From contig CAVSUY010000021.1 in assembly GCA_963731035.1 (NCBI GenBank), positions 83,209-147,208 of the forward strand: a stretch of DNA of 64,000 nucleotides, in the 5' to 3' direction. The stretch is from JAANXG01 sp963731035. Lineage in GTDB: Bacteria > Pseudomonadota > Gammaproteobacteria > Arenicellales > JAANXG01. Both the position numbers and the translations under genes were made by a program. The notes beneath the pieces were generated by a model that made no database searches, was not told the DNA's origin, and was given only the letters and a program-made list of their open reading frames with translations. Shown in pieces: positions 25,916-34,153 of this stretch. How positions within the stretch are numbered: position 1 is the stretch's first letter; every line of letters begins with the position of its first letter.

Positions 25916-27242
25916 GATTCGAACGGCCGATTCCCCGGTACTCGAATCCGTGTTGTTTCAGCTGCGCCGGGTCGAAGATATTCCTGCCATCGAATACCAC
26001 CGGGGTCTTCATGCGTTCCTTCATGAGCTTGAGGTCGGGACTGCGGAAGATTTTCCACTCCGTGACGATGACCAGCGCATCCGCGTCGATCAGCGCCTCG
26101 TAAGGATCGTGGGCCAGCACCAGATCGCCGCGGCTGCCGTATATCCTCTTGACCTCCTTGTAGGCGACGGGATCGAAAGCCGCCACGGTGGCTCCGCGTT
26201 CCCAAAGACCCTCCATCACCACCCGGCTCGGCGCTTCACGCATATCGTCGGTATTCGGTTTGAAGGCCAGGCCCCACAGGGCTACACGGGCGCCTTTGAT
26301 TCGTTCGGCCCCGAAATACTCGTCCATCTTCCTCAAGAGTACGAACTTCTGCGCATTGTTGACGCTCTCGACGGCGTTCAGAACGCGGGCGTCGTAGCCC
26401 TTCTCGCTCGCGGTGCGCTGCAGGGCCTGCACGTCCTTGGGAAAGCACGAGCCACCGTAGCCACAGCCGGGATAAATGAAATGATAGCCTATCCTTGGGT
26501 CGGCCCCGATGCCCTGGCGGACCGATTCGACATCCGCACCCAGGAGCTCGGCGAGGTTGGCCATTTCATTCATGAAGGAAATCTTGGTGGCCAGCAACGA
26601 GTTGGCCGCATACTTGGTCAACTCCGCCGAGGGAATATCCATGACGATCATCCGGTCGTGGCTTCGATTGAACGGAGCATAGAGCGCGCGCATCTCTTCG
26701 ACGGCCCTGGAGTCGTCGGCGCCGACGATAATGCGGTCCGGCTTCATGAAATCGTCGATCGCCGCCCCCTCCTTGAGAAATTCGGGGTTCGAAACCACGC
26801 TGAAATCCACGGAGACTCCGCGGGTCCGAATTGCTTCCTCCAGCGCTTCGCGAACCTTGCACGCGGTGCCGACGGGCACCGTGGACTTCGTCACTATGAC
26901 CCGATAGTCCTCCATACAGCGACCGATGTCCGACGCCACTGCCAGCACGTGGCGCAGATCCGCGGCTCCGTCCTCGTCCGGTGGCGTTCCCACCGCGATG
27001 AAGATGATCTCACCGTGGGCAACGCCTTCGTCTATCCGCGTCGTGAAGCTCAGGCGGTTTGCTTCTACGTTCTCCGTTACCAACTCGTCCAGGCCGGGTT
27101 CATGGATAGGGATTTCGCCTTTGTTCAGGTCGTCGATCTTCCTCTGGTCGGAATCGACGCACACGACATGGTTTCCCACCTCCGCGAGACAGGTTCCGGT
27201 AACCAGGCCGACATACCCGGTTCCCACAATGGTGATATTCAT
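25908..27242 (-). CDS. ugd: UDP-glucose 6-dehydrogenase
   Basis: 444 residues from ATG 27242, with TGGAA upstream. MNITIVGTGYVGLVTGTCLA is the NAD-binding loop; the catalytic Cys lies in YPGCGYGGSCFPKDVQAL; ALWGLAFKPNTDDMREAPS is the C-terminal UDP-binding signature. It oxidises UDP-glucose twice to UDP-glucuronate, the substrate for the epimerase at 21510-22536. It is the first gene of the minus-strand series that leads through hldE and hldD to rfaH, and a promoter should lie in 27243-27376, although I cannot point to one. Confidence 0.96.
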   Translation of the reverse strand: MNITIVGTGYVGLVTGTCLAEVGNHVVCVDSDQRKIDDLNKGEIPIHEPGLDELVTENVEANRLSFTTRIDEGVAHGEIIFIAVGTPPDEDGAADLRHVLAVASDIGRCMEDYRVIVTKSTVPVGTACKVREALEEAIRTRGVSVDFSVVSNPEFLKEGAAIDDFMKPDRIIVGADDSRAVEEMRALYAPFNRSHDRMIVMDIPSAELTKYAANSLLATKISFMNEMANLAELLGADVESVRQGIGADPRIGYHFIYPGCGYGGSCFPKDVQALQRTASEKGYDARVLNAVESVNNAQKFVLLRKMDEYFGAERIKGARVALWGLAFKPNTDDMREAPSRVVMEGLWERGATVAAFDPVAYKEVKRIYGSRGDLVLAHDPYEALIDADALVIVTEWKIFRSPDLKLMKERMKTPVVFDGRNIFDPAQLKQHGFEYRGIGRSNHA

Positions 27243-27376
27243 AGATTTCCAGTCAGCTGTTTGAAAGACACGAAACCGTGGACAGCGCGAATACGGGCCG
27301 CCTTTCCGCCCCGGCGACGGCGCCCGGTATTATCCGTTTTTTTGAGACAGTGTCGAGTGCCGGGCCGCCGGCGGGC

Positions 27377-27403
27377 GAAAAATAAGGGGGCCGAAGCCCC
27401 CTT
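27377..27403 (-). terminator. Rho-independent terminator after comEA
   Basis: On the minus strand AAGGGGGC pairs perfectly with GCCCCCTT around a TTCG tetraloop (27384-27403), followed by TTATTTTT. It ends the comEA transcript 65 bases after its stop and insulates ugd from it. Confidence 0.88.
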
Positions 27404-27467
27404 TGGAGTTGCTGAGGAGTGGCTGAATGGAGAAGCAGTTGAAGGCCGCGCAGGCGGCGTGTTTCGG

Positions 27468-27734
27468 CTACTCCTTGACCAGGATATCCTTCTTGTTCTG
27501 CTCGAAGGTCCTCTCCCCGATGCCGTTGACCTTCATCAAGTCCTCGGGCTGCTTGAAAGCGCCGTTCTGCTTGCGATAGGAGACGATTTCCCTGGACGTC
27601 ACTGGTCCGACCCCAGTCAGGGACTTCGCGAGCGTTGCGGCATCCGCTTTGTTGATGTTCACCGGCGCGGCGAAAGATTGAAATGCGAGCAGCATTCCCG
27701 CGAGGCAAGAAGCGAGCAACATCTTAGTCTTCAT
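27468..27734 (-). CDS. ComEA-family helix-hairpin-helix DNA-binding protein
   Basis: 88 residues from ATG 27734, which has GGAGG 7 bases upstream; the frame is open further but without a better start. A signal peptide (MKTKMLLASCLAGMLLAFQS, cleavage after FAA) precedes a ComEA HhH pair: VNINKADAATLAKSLTGVGP and DLMKVNGIGERTFEQNK. Short periplasmic proteins of this type bind double-stranded DNA and act as the ratchet in natural transformation, as in Vibrio and Haemophilus ComEA. It is monocistronic with its own terminator. Confidence 0.9.
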   Translation of the reverse strand: MKTKMLLASCLAGMLLAFQSFAAPVNINKADAATLAKSLTGVGPVTSREIVSYRKQNGAFKQPEDLMKVNGIGERTFEQNKKDILVKE

Positions 27735-27896
27735 GACACGACCTCCGTGTTTCCTGAGTTGGTTGGTTGAAGAGTTGCTGTTTGTCATACGGTCATCACC
27801 GTCGACAACGTTCATGATAGACACGGCGTCCCGCAATTCGTCACCCGTCCGGGTGAATCTTCACCATGATCCGGCCGCGATGCCCATCCCGGGATT

Positions 27897-28290
27897 GTAG
27901 GAGCGACTTTAGTCGCGATTGGCTGTTTCCAGACACTTGGAGAGAGGACCAGCGGTCTTAGCAGGCTGTTGAAAAACAGCCGGCTAGTGCGAGACAGCGA
28001 TATCTCGCCGCGAATCAAGCAATGTGAAGTGCTTGATTCGGCGTAGCCGGGTGCGGACAGGCGCCGCGCCCGGCGCGTTGAAAAAGGCTCGGAAGGCGTT
28101 TTTCGTGCATCCTGTTAGGGTCCGGAACCAATGCATTGCCGACGTCATCTGGGACCAATCGCGGCTGAAGCCGCTCCTACAATCCGGGGTTCGGCACCGC
28201 GTAAGGCCCTGGATTGTAGGAGCGGCTTCGACCTCCACGGATGGAGGAAGTGCGGCATATTGCCGGGAGCAATTGCCGCCAGCCGCGATT
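27897..28290. repeat. Spacer with three REP-type palindromes around a MITE-like element
   Basis: The 563-base gap between comEA and lapB has no convincing gene. REP copies with core GTAGGAGCGACTTTAGTCGC or its complement are at 27897-27920 and 28158-28180. A longer copy at 28216-28290 has about 50 bases inserted in its loop. The MITE-like element at 27962-28114 is listed separately. Confidence 0.8.
27962..28114. mobile_element. MITE-like element with imperfect terminal inverted repeats
   Basis: About 153 bp. The left end CAGGCTGTTGAAAAAC and the right end (complement strand CAGGATGCACGAAAAACGCC) are imperfect inverted repeats of about 20 bases, and both ends are flanked by TTAG (27958-27961 and 28115-28118), a likely target duplication. 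Inside is a perfect 11-bp stem, CGAATCAAGCA at 28011-28021 and its inverse at 28030-28040. No coding capacity. CAGGCTGTTGAAAAA-type ends are known from several transposase families, so it may be mobilised in trans. Confidence 0.55.
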
Positions 28291-28297
28291 GCCAGGG

Positions 28298-29470
28298 TTA
28301 GTTGGGGCTGGTCAGCAGTTCCGGGCCGCTCAGGGGCTGCTGGCTGTTCCAGCTCTTACAGCCCGGGCAGTGCCAGTACAGGGTGCGGCCCGTGAAGCCG
28401 CATTGGCGGCAGCGGTATGACCCTTCGGTGTCCATGAGGTTATTCAGAAGAGTTCTGACCGGGCGGGCTCGCGAATTGTTGTCCCCGGCGCCGCTTCGTT
28501 CGAGTTCCATCAGCCGCGCCAGACCGGCGACCGAGGGATGGCGTACCAGCCATCCGTCCAGGAAAGACGCCGCCGCCTCACGGCCCTGGACTCGCTCCAG
28601 TTCGTTTACGCGGGCGATCAGAACGTTTGGGTCCGTGGTCCGTTCCAGGACCCTGTTCAGCAGGCAGTCCAGCCCTTCCAGATCCGCCAGCGCCTGGTAG
28701 CAGTGCACGATCTTGTCGAGAATCGGCGTCAGGCACCAGACGTCGTTATCCCGGATCCGGCTCCAGGTCTTTCTGGCGTCATGATATCGCTCGAGCTGGT
28801 AGTGAATCAGGCCCTGCTGAATACGGGCACGGGCGCATTCACCGTCTGCATCGAGGGCGCGTTTGACATAGATCTTCCCTTCCCGCAGATCGCCCACCGC
28901 GACTTTCTCTTCCGCCAGCTCACAGTAGTACTGGGCGATGGTGGCGCTCTTGTCGACCTTCTGGATGCGCTCCAGCCGCTGCAGCACCTCGACGGCTTTC
29001 TCCCACTCACTCTCCTGCTCATAGATATCCTTCAACCAGCGCAGCGCGGCCTCGGCGTGGCTGTCCACCTCCGAGAGTTCCAGCAGTAGGCTCTCGGCGC
29101 GATCGAGCAGACCCGCCCGCAGATAGTCCTGGGCAAGCTGAAACAACGCCTGCAGGCGTTGATGCTCTTCGAGGTTGGGACGCGCAATGAGATTCTGGTG
29201 AATACGGGTCGCGCGTTCGATCTCGCCCCGGCGTCGGAACAGATTGCCGAGCGCCAGGTGCATTTCCACCGTCTCGGAATCCACTTCCAGCATCTTGAGG
29301 AAGACCTCGATGGCCTTGTCCGGCTGCTCGTTGAGCAGGAAATTCAGTCCCTGGAAATAGGCGGAGGGCAGATTGATCGCCGATTCGTTCTTCCGGTCGC
29401 GACGGCCGACGTACCAGCCGGTGGCGGCCGCCGCGGGAAGGAGCAGGAGCAACCAGGCTGCGTCCAGCAC
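28298..29470 (-). CDS. lapB: Lipopolysaccharide assembly protein B (LapB/YciM)
   Basis: 390 residues, full family length (389 in E. coli). One N-terminal transmembrane helix (AAWLLLLLPAAAATGWYVG), then several TPR units from about residue 35 to 330 (FLKMLEVDSETVEMHLALGN is one), and a C-terminal rubredoxin-like metal site YRCRQCGFTGRTLYWHCPGC with CXXC pairs. LapB with FtsH controls LpxC degradation and so LPS synthesis. The GTG at 29470 lay directly after the lapA stop before a 262-bp element inserted between them; a G-rich stretch in the element's terminal repeat (CGGGG, 8-9 bases upstream) may now serve as ribosome site. Confidence 0.95.
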   Translation of the reverse strand: MLDAAWLLLLLPAAAATGWYVGRRDRKNESAINLPSAYFQGLNFLLNEQPDKAIEVFLKMLEVDSETVEMHLALGNLFRRRGEIERATRIHQNLIARPNLEEHQRLQALFQLAQDYLRAGLLDRAESLLLELSEVDSHAEAALRWLKDIYEQESEWEKAVEVLQRLERIQKVDKSATIAQYYCELAEEKVAVGDLREGKIYVKRALDADGECARARIQQGLIHYQLERYHDARKTWSRIRDNDVWCLTPILDKIVHCYQALADLEGLDCLLNRVLERTTDPNVLIARVNELERVQGREAAASFLDGWLVRHPSVAGLARLMELERSGAGDNNSRARPVRTLLNNLMDTEGSYRCRQCGFTGRTLYWHCPGCKSWNSQQPLSGPELLTSPN

Positions 29471-29474
29471 CTAG

Positions 29475-29736
29475 TGTACCCCGGCACCAATATTGACCCA
29501 TTCAGCGGCCCGGAAGAGGGTCAGGCGCAAGGCGTGGCTCGCCGGCAAGGGCCTGCCCTTGGCAAGAGCCACAACGCAGCGGATGACCTTCTTCCGGGCC
29601 GCCCGAAGGGAACGCGCCTGAGCCGCCACTGCCGCGTTGCGCTCCTTGTAAAGGACTGGGCCATTCACTGCGGAGCGGGCCTTGCATTGCCGGCTCAGGC
29701 GCGCTCTGAATGGGTCAATATTGGCGACGGGGTACA
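29475..29736. mobile_element. 262-bp non-autonomous element (MITE) inserted between lapA and lapB
   Basis: Terminal inverted repeats of 31 bp match at 29 positions: left end TGTACCCCGGCACCAATATT, right end on the complement TGTACCCCGTCGCCAATATT. A 5-bp direct duplication, CCTAG, flanks it at 29470-29474 and 29737-29741. Ends that begin TG and finish CA with a 5-bp duplication recall IS21-like transposition. There is no transposase; an 88-codon open frame inside is not protein-like. Removing it and one CCTAG restores TAG of lapA joined to GTG of lapB. Confidence 0.85.
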
Positions 29737-29737
29737 C

Positions 29738-30034
29738 CTAGTGTACTTCCCGTTCCGTCAATGGCCTCAGACTTGAAGCTTCCCGTTCGAGCTGCGCGAG
29801 TTCCCGGCGGGCATGCGAGACCTGACGCTTCATCTTGACGACCCAACCCAAGGTGAAAATCACTCCCAGAAGGGCTCCTGCGGCCAAGGTGATGACCAGC
29901 AACGCCGACAACGAGCCCGACCAATCCAGACCAAAGTAGTAGGTCACTTCAACGGCTTTCGAATTCTTCAGCACAAAGCTGATTCCGAACAGCAGCGCCA
30001 TAAGTGCCAGCAAGAGATACAGGAAAACCTTCAT
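29738..30034 (-). CDS. lapA: Lipopolysaccharide assembly protein A domain protein (LapA/YciS)
   Basis: 98 residues, the family length. Two transmembrane segments (FLYLLLALMALLFGISFVL and LSALLVITLAAGALLGVIF) are followed by a basic coiled helix (KMKRQVSHARRELAQLEREA). LapA partners LapB at the inner membrane in regulation of LPS assembly. Its TAG stop lies within the target duplication of the inserted element. Preceded by ihfB at 37 bases, same direction. Confidence 0.92.
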   Translation of the reverse strand: MKVFLYLLLALMALLFGISFVLKNSKAVEVTYYFGLDWSGSLSALLVITLAAGALLGVIFTLGWVVKMKRQVSHARRELAQLEREASSLRPLTEREVH

Positions 30035-30071
30035 AGAACCGGCTCCCGATGGCGGTCGACCCGCTGCGTCT

Positions 30072-30404
30072 TCATTCCGAGTTCTCGCTACCCGTCGCCT
30101 GATCCACCCGTTCGCGCATTTCCTTGCCGGGTTTGAAGTGCGGCACGAACTTGTCGGGCACCGTCACCGCCTCACCGGTTTTGGGGTTGCGGCCGACCCG
30201 GGCGGGCCGGTGATGCAGGGAGAAGCTGCCGAAGCCCCGCACCTCGATGCGTTCGCCCCGCTCCAGCGCCTCCGACATCCGTTCCAGCAACCCCTTTACC
30301 GCAAGCTCGACATCACGATACGCCAGTTGCGGTTGCTCCGTCGCCAGCATCTCGATCATGTCGGACTTGGTTATCGATGATTTGGCCACGTCACCCCGGC
30401 TCAT
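30072..30404 (-). CDS. ihfB: Integration host factor subunit beta
   Basis: 110 residues. TKSDMIEMLATEQPQLAYRD, RGFGSFSLHHRPARVGRNP and GEAVTVPDKFVPHFKPGK are the full HU/IHF fold with the DNA-intercalating Pro in RNPKTG. The usual IhfB is about 94-104 residues; the MSRGDVAKSSI lead may mean that GTG 30389 is the true start. With IhfA it bends DNA sharply. The position directly after rpsA is conserved in gammaproteobacteria (formerly himD). Confidence 0.95.
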   Translation of the reverse strand: MSRGDVAKSSITKSDMIEMLATEQPQLAYRDVELAVKGLLERMSEALERGERIEVRGFGSFSLHHRPARVGRNPKTGEAVTVPDKFVPHFKPGKEMRERVDQATGSENSE

Positions 30405-30418
30405 CGTTCACGGTGTTG

Positions 30419-32095
30419 TTATGACGACGTCTTTTCCAACTGTTCCTTGAGTTTATCGCCCAGGGTGGCGGTGGATGCTCCGGATTTCTTCTTGTACTCC
30501 TTGATGGCTTCCGTTTCCTGATCCGCTTCCAGCGCCTTCACCGACAGGGAGATCCGGCGGTTCTTGCGGTCAATGCTGATGATCTTGCATTCGATGTCCT
30601 TGCCCTCGGACAGCATCGAACGCGCGTCCTCAACATGCTCACGGGACAGCTCCGAAGCGCGCAGGTAGCCTTCCACGCCGTCCCCCAGGTTGATGACACC
30701 GCCCTTGGGGTCCACTTCCATAATCTGCCCTTGCACGATGGAACCCTTGCCATGCTCGCCGACGTAAGCGGTGAAGGGATCCTGGTTCGCCTGCTTGATA
30801 CCCAAAGACACCCGCTCGCGCTCCGGGTCCACCGACAGCACCACGGCCTCGACCTCGTCGCCCTTCTTGTATTCGCGGACGACTTCCTCCCCGGGACGGT
30901 CCCAGGACAAGTCGCTCAAGTGAATCAGACCGTCTATGCCGCCTTCGAGGCCGATGAAAACCCCGAAATCGGTGATCGACTTGATCTTGCCGCGCACCTT
31001 GTCGTTTTTGTTGTGGGTCGCCGCGAATTCTTCCCACGGATTCGGTTGGCACTGCTTCATGCCAAGCGAAATGCGGCGGCGCTCTTCGTCGATGTCGAGC
31101 ACCATCACCTCCACCTCGTCGCCGACGTGGCAGATCTTGGTGGGATGGACGTTCTTGTTGGTCCAGTCCATTTCGGAAACGTGAACCAGACCCTCGACAC
31201 CTTCCTCGAGCTCCACGAAGGCACCGTAGTCGGTCAGGTTGGTGACCTTGCCGAACACCCGCGTGCCCTCCGGATAGCGGCGCGGCAGATCTTCCCAGGG
31301 ATCGTCGCCCAGCTGCTTCAGCCCCAAGGACACCCGGTTGCGCTCGCGATCGAACTTCAGTACGCGGGCTTCGATCTCGTCGCCCACGTTCAGCATCTCG
31401 GACGGATGCTTGACCCGCTTCCAGGCCAGGTCGGTGATGTGCAGCAGGCCGTCGAGGCCGCCGAGGTTCACGAAGGCGCCGTAGTCGGTCAGGTTCTTGA
31501 CGATGCCCTTGACGACCTGGCCTTCCTCCAGGGTCTCCAGCAGCTGCTCGCGCTCGGCGCTGAGCTCGTTCTCCACCACCGCGCGGCGCGACACCACCAC
31601 GTTGTTGCGGCGCCTATCCAGCTTGATGACCTTGAACTCGAGGTCCTTACCTTCCAGGTAAGCGGAATCCTTGACCGGCCGGACGTCCACCAGTGAGCCC
31701 GGCAGGAAGGCGCGGATGCTTTGCACCGACACCGTGTAGCCACCCTTGACCTTGCCGGTAATGACACCGGTCACGATGCTGCTTTCCTCATGGGCTTTCT
31801 CGAGATCGTCCCAGGCCCGGGCGCGGCAGGCTTTCTCGCGCGAAAGTCTTGTCTGACCCGATCCGTCCTCAAACGCCTCGATGGCGACTTCGACGGTATC
31901 CCCTACCGCCACCGTGAGCTCACCGCGGTCATTCTTGAATTGTGAGGCCGGTATTTCCGACTCCGATTTCAGCCCCGCGTTGACGATAACGAAGTCACCT
32001 TCAACGTCTACGACTTCTCCTTCGATTACGGCACCGGGAGACATCACTGTGTGAGCGATGCTCTGTTCGAATAACTCAGCAAAACTTTCGGTCAT
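30419..32095 (-). CDS. rpsA: 30S ribosomal protein S1
   Basis: 558 residues with six S1/OB domains; repeated LTDYGAFVNLGGLDGLLHI and ITDFGVFIGLEGGIDGLIHL blocks mark them. S1 brings mRNA to the ribosome. The leader CTGACAGAAATAAT-ATG lacks a Shine-Dalgarno sequence, which is usual for rpsA, whose translation is autoregulated through a folded leader. A TACAAC-TTAT-GTTGTA palindrome sits about 90 bases upstream. Product ends in a lysine-rich tail. Confidence 0.98.
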   Translation of the reverse strand: MTESFAELFEQSIAHTVMSPGAVIEGEVVDVEGDFVIVNAGLKSESEIPASQFKNDRGELTVAVGDTVEVAIEAFEDGSGQTRLSREKACRARAWDDLEKAHEESSIVTGVITGKVKGGYTVSVQSIRAFLPGSLVDVRPVKDSAYLEGKDLEFKVIKLDRRRNNVVVSRRAVVENELSAEREQLLETLEEGQVVKGIVKNLTDYGAFVNLGGLDGLLHITDLAWKRVKHPSEMLNVGDEIEARVLKFDRERNRVSLGLKQLGDDPWEDLPRRYPEGTRVFGKVTNLTDYGAFVELEEGVEGLVHVSEMDWTNKNVHPTKICHVGDEVEVMVLDIDEERRRISLGMKQCQPNPWEEFAATHNKNDKVRGKIKSITDFGVFIGLEGGIDGLIHLSDLSWDRPGEEVVREYKKGDEVEAVVLSVDPERERVSLGIKQANQDPFTAYVGEHGKGSIVQGQIMEVDPKGGVINLGDGVEGYLRASELSREHVEDARSMLSEGKDIECKIISIDRKNRRISLSVKALEADQETEAIKEYKKKSGASTATLGDKLKEQLEKTSS

Positions 32096-32181
32096 ATTAT
32101 TTCTGTCAGGTTGCCGACCGGAACTCGCGCCCCGTCGGTACTCTGAAAATACGCGTTGCCTGGACTGCCCCGAACAGCCCC

Positions 32182-32197
32182 TACAACTTATGTTGTA
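32182..32197. promoter_or_regulatory. Inverted repeat TACAAC-TTAT-GTTGTA at the cmk end / rpsA leader
   Basis: Perfect 6-bp arms covering the last codons of cmk. It could be a hairpin in the cmk-rpsA transcript or a protein site in the rpsA promoter region. Observed directly; function not known. Confidence 0.35.
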
Positions 32198-32859
32198 ACG
32201 TGATCAAGAACGCGCGATACCACCTCGTCGATCGACATCTTCGAGGTGTCCAGCACAATCGCGTCGTCCGCCGGCTTGAGCGGAGACACGGAGCGCTGGG
32301 CATCGCGGGCGTCGCGTTCCTGGATCGCCTCGAAAAGGGCCGCAAGACTAACATCGAAACCCTTTACTTTCAACTGCTTATAACGTCTTTCGGCGCGCAC
32401 TTCGGCGCTGGCCGTAAGAAAAAATTTCCACCGGGCATCCCGGAACACCACAGTTCCCATGTCTCTGCCGTCCGCCACCAGTCCGGGAGGCTGTCGCATG
32501 TGGCGCTGGGCCCGCAGGAGAGCCTCCCGGACAGACGGTATCGCGGCCAACTCCGACGCCAGCCGGCCCACCTCCTCCGTGCGCAGCAGGTCGTCGACCC
32601 GCTCCCCGTTCAGATGAATGACAGCCGGTTCCGGCGGGGCGGGAACGCACTCCAGTTTCAGCCCCCGGGCACAGTGGACGATCGCCGCCACCTCGTCGCG
32701 GGCGAGGCCCTGCTTGTGCACCAGGTAAGCAAGGGCGCGGTAGATCGCACCGCTGTCCAGGTAGTGCCAGCCGACTTTCTGCGCGCAGATCTGGCCCACC
32801 GTTCCCTTGCCGGAGCCGCTCGGGCCGTCCAGGGTCAGCACGGGTACGGGATCACTCAT
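32188..32859 (-). CDS. cmk: Cytidylate kinase
   Basis: 223 residues. TLDGPSGSGKGTVGQICA is the P-loop, YLDSGAIYRALAYL the substrate loop and VADGRDMGTVVFRDA the CMP-binding signature of bacterial CMP kinases; the long insert typical of the bacterial form is present. It phosphorylates CMP and dCMP. It overlaps aroA by 8 bp and precedes rpsA, the usual order. Confidence 0.97.
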   Translation of the reverse strand: MSDPVPVLTLDGPSGSGKGTVGQICAQKVGWHYLDSGAIYRALAYLVHKQGLARDEVAAIVHCARGLKLECVPAPPEPAVIHLNGERVDDLLRTEEVGRLASELAAIPSVREALLRAQRHMRQPPGLVADGRDMGTVVFRDARWKFFLTASAEVRAERRYKQLKVKGFDVSLAALFEAIQERDARDAQRSVSPLKPADDAIVLDTSKMSIDEVVSRVLDHVTT

Positions 32860-34153
32860 GGCTGTTCAACTCCAAGCCCAGTGTGCGGGCGTCTGATTCG
32901 AAGGATGGAAAGGACGTCGCGACGTTGTCCACGTTCAAGACCGTGACCGGCGTTGCGGCGCGCAGTCCGGCTATGGCGAACGACATGGCGATACGATGAT
33001 CGGCGAAGCTGTCCACGGTCCCGCCGCCGAGTTCCCCGCTTCCTTCGATGGTCATTCCGTCTTCCGTCTCCTCTACGTGCACCCCCAGGCCTTCCAGGCC
33101 CAGCGCCATGGCGTGGATGCGGTCGCTCTCTTTGTGGCGCAGTTCCAGCGCGCCGCTGATACGGGTCCGGCCCCGGGCCAGGGCCGCGGCCACGCAGATG
33201 ACGGGAAACTCGTCGATCGCCAGCGGCACCAGCCCTGGGGGGATATCGATGCCCGCGAGCGGCGCCGGCCGCACCACCAGGTCCGCCACCGGCTCGCCCG
33301 TCACCGTGCGCTCGTTCTCCAGCCGGATGTCCGCCCCCATCTGCCGCAGCACCGTCAGCAGGCCGGTGCGGGTCGGGTTGACTCCCACGCTGCGCAAGGT
33401 CAGGTCGCTGTCCGATGCGATGGTTGCCCCCACCATGAAGAATGCCGCCGAGGAGAAGTCCGCCGGCACCTCGATATCGGCCGGCTGCAGATCCCCCGGA
33501 GCAACGCAGGTCCACTCGTCGTGGCCCACGACGGAAACACCCAGCCCCCGGAGCATTCGTTCCGTGTGGTCCCGCACTGGCGCGGGCTCCGACACACAGG
33601 TCTCCCCGTCCGCGTACAGGCCCGCCAGCAACACCGCGGACTTCACCTGCGCGCTTGCCACCGGCAGGCGGTATCGGATCGGACGAAGCGCATCGACCGG
33701 GCGGATGCGCAGCGGCGGCGTACCGTCGCTGCTCTCGATGTCCGCGCCCATCTGCCGCAGGGGCTCGGTAACCCGACCCATGGGACGCCGGCTCAAGGAC
33801 TCGTCGCCCACCAGACGCGACTCGAAGCGCTGGCCGGCGAGCAGACCGGCGAGCAGACGTATCGCGGTGCCGGAGTTGCCGAGATCGAGATCCGTCCGCG
33901 GCGCGCGCAGGCCGTGGCGGCCGACGCCGTGCACGGTCACGGTCCCGTCGTCGCCGAAATCGATCGCCACCCCCATTGACCGGAACGCCTGAGCCGTGGC
34001 CAGCACGTCCGTGCCGGTCAGCAGGCCCCGAATGCGGCTGGTTCCCGAAGCGATCGCCGACAGCATCACCGCCCGGTGGGAGATGGACTTGTCACCGGGC
34101 ACTCTGGTGTCGCCCCGCAGCGCCCCTCCCGCTTGAATCGTGAATGCGGTCAT
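32852..34153 (-). CDS. aroA: 3-phosphoshikimate 1-carboxyvinyltransferase (EPSP synthase)
   Basis: 433 residues. GDTRVPGDKSISHRAVMLSA binds shikimate-3-phosphate, LGNSGTAIRLLAGLL the PEP/phosphate, and LRHKESDRIHAMA carries the catalytic Lys-Glu. LGNSGTA with Ala after Gly-Thr is the class I form or intermediate; glyphosate sensitivity cannot be judged here. Fused to tyrA in Pseudomonas, but separate and overlapping by 4 bp (ATGA-like) here. Penultimate steps of chorismate synthesis. Confidence 0.97.
   Translation of the reverse strand: MTAFTIQAGGALRGDTRVPGDKSISHRAVMLSAIASGTSRIRGLLTGTDVLATAQAFRSMGVAIDFGDDGTVTVHGVGRHGLRAPRTDLDLGNSGTAIRLLAGLLAGQRFESRLVGDESLSRRPMGRVTEPLRQMGADIESSDGTPPLRIRPVDALRPIRYRLPVASAQVKSAVLLAGLYADGETCVSEPAPVRDHTERMLRGLGVSVVGHDEWTCVAPGDLQPADIEVPADFSSAAFFMVGATIASDSDLTLRSVGVNPTRTGLLTVLRQMGADIRLENERTVTGEPVADLVVRPAPLAGIDIPPGLVPLAIDEFPVICVAAALARGRTRISGALELRHKESDRIHAMALGLEGLGVHVEETEDGMTIEGSGELGGGTVDSFADHRIAMSFAIAGLRAATPVTVLNVDNVATSFPSFESDARTLGLELNSHE

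Noticed and set aside
25644..27770. 708-codon plus-strand frame over hldE, ugd and comEA
   Set aside because: It runs antisense to three well-supported genes and has no recognisable domain.
29471..29737. 88-codon frame inside the lapA-lapB element
   Set aside because: It spans the terminal repeats and is explained by the structure of the MITE; no protein family likeness.
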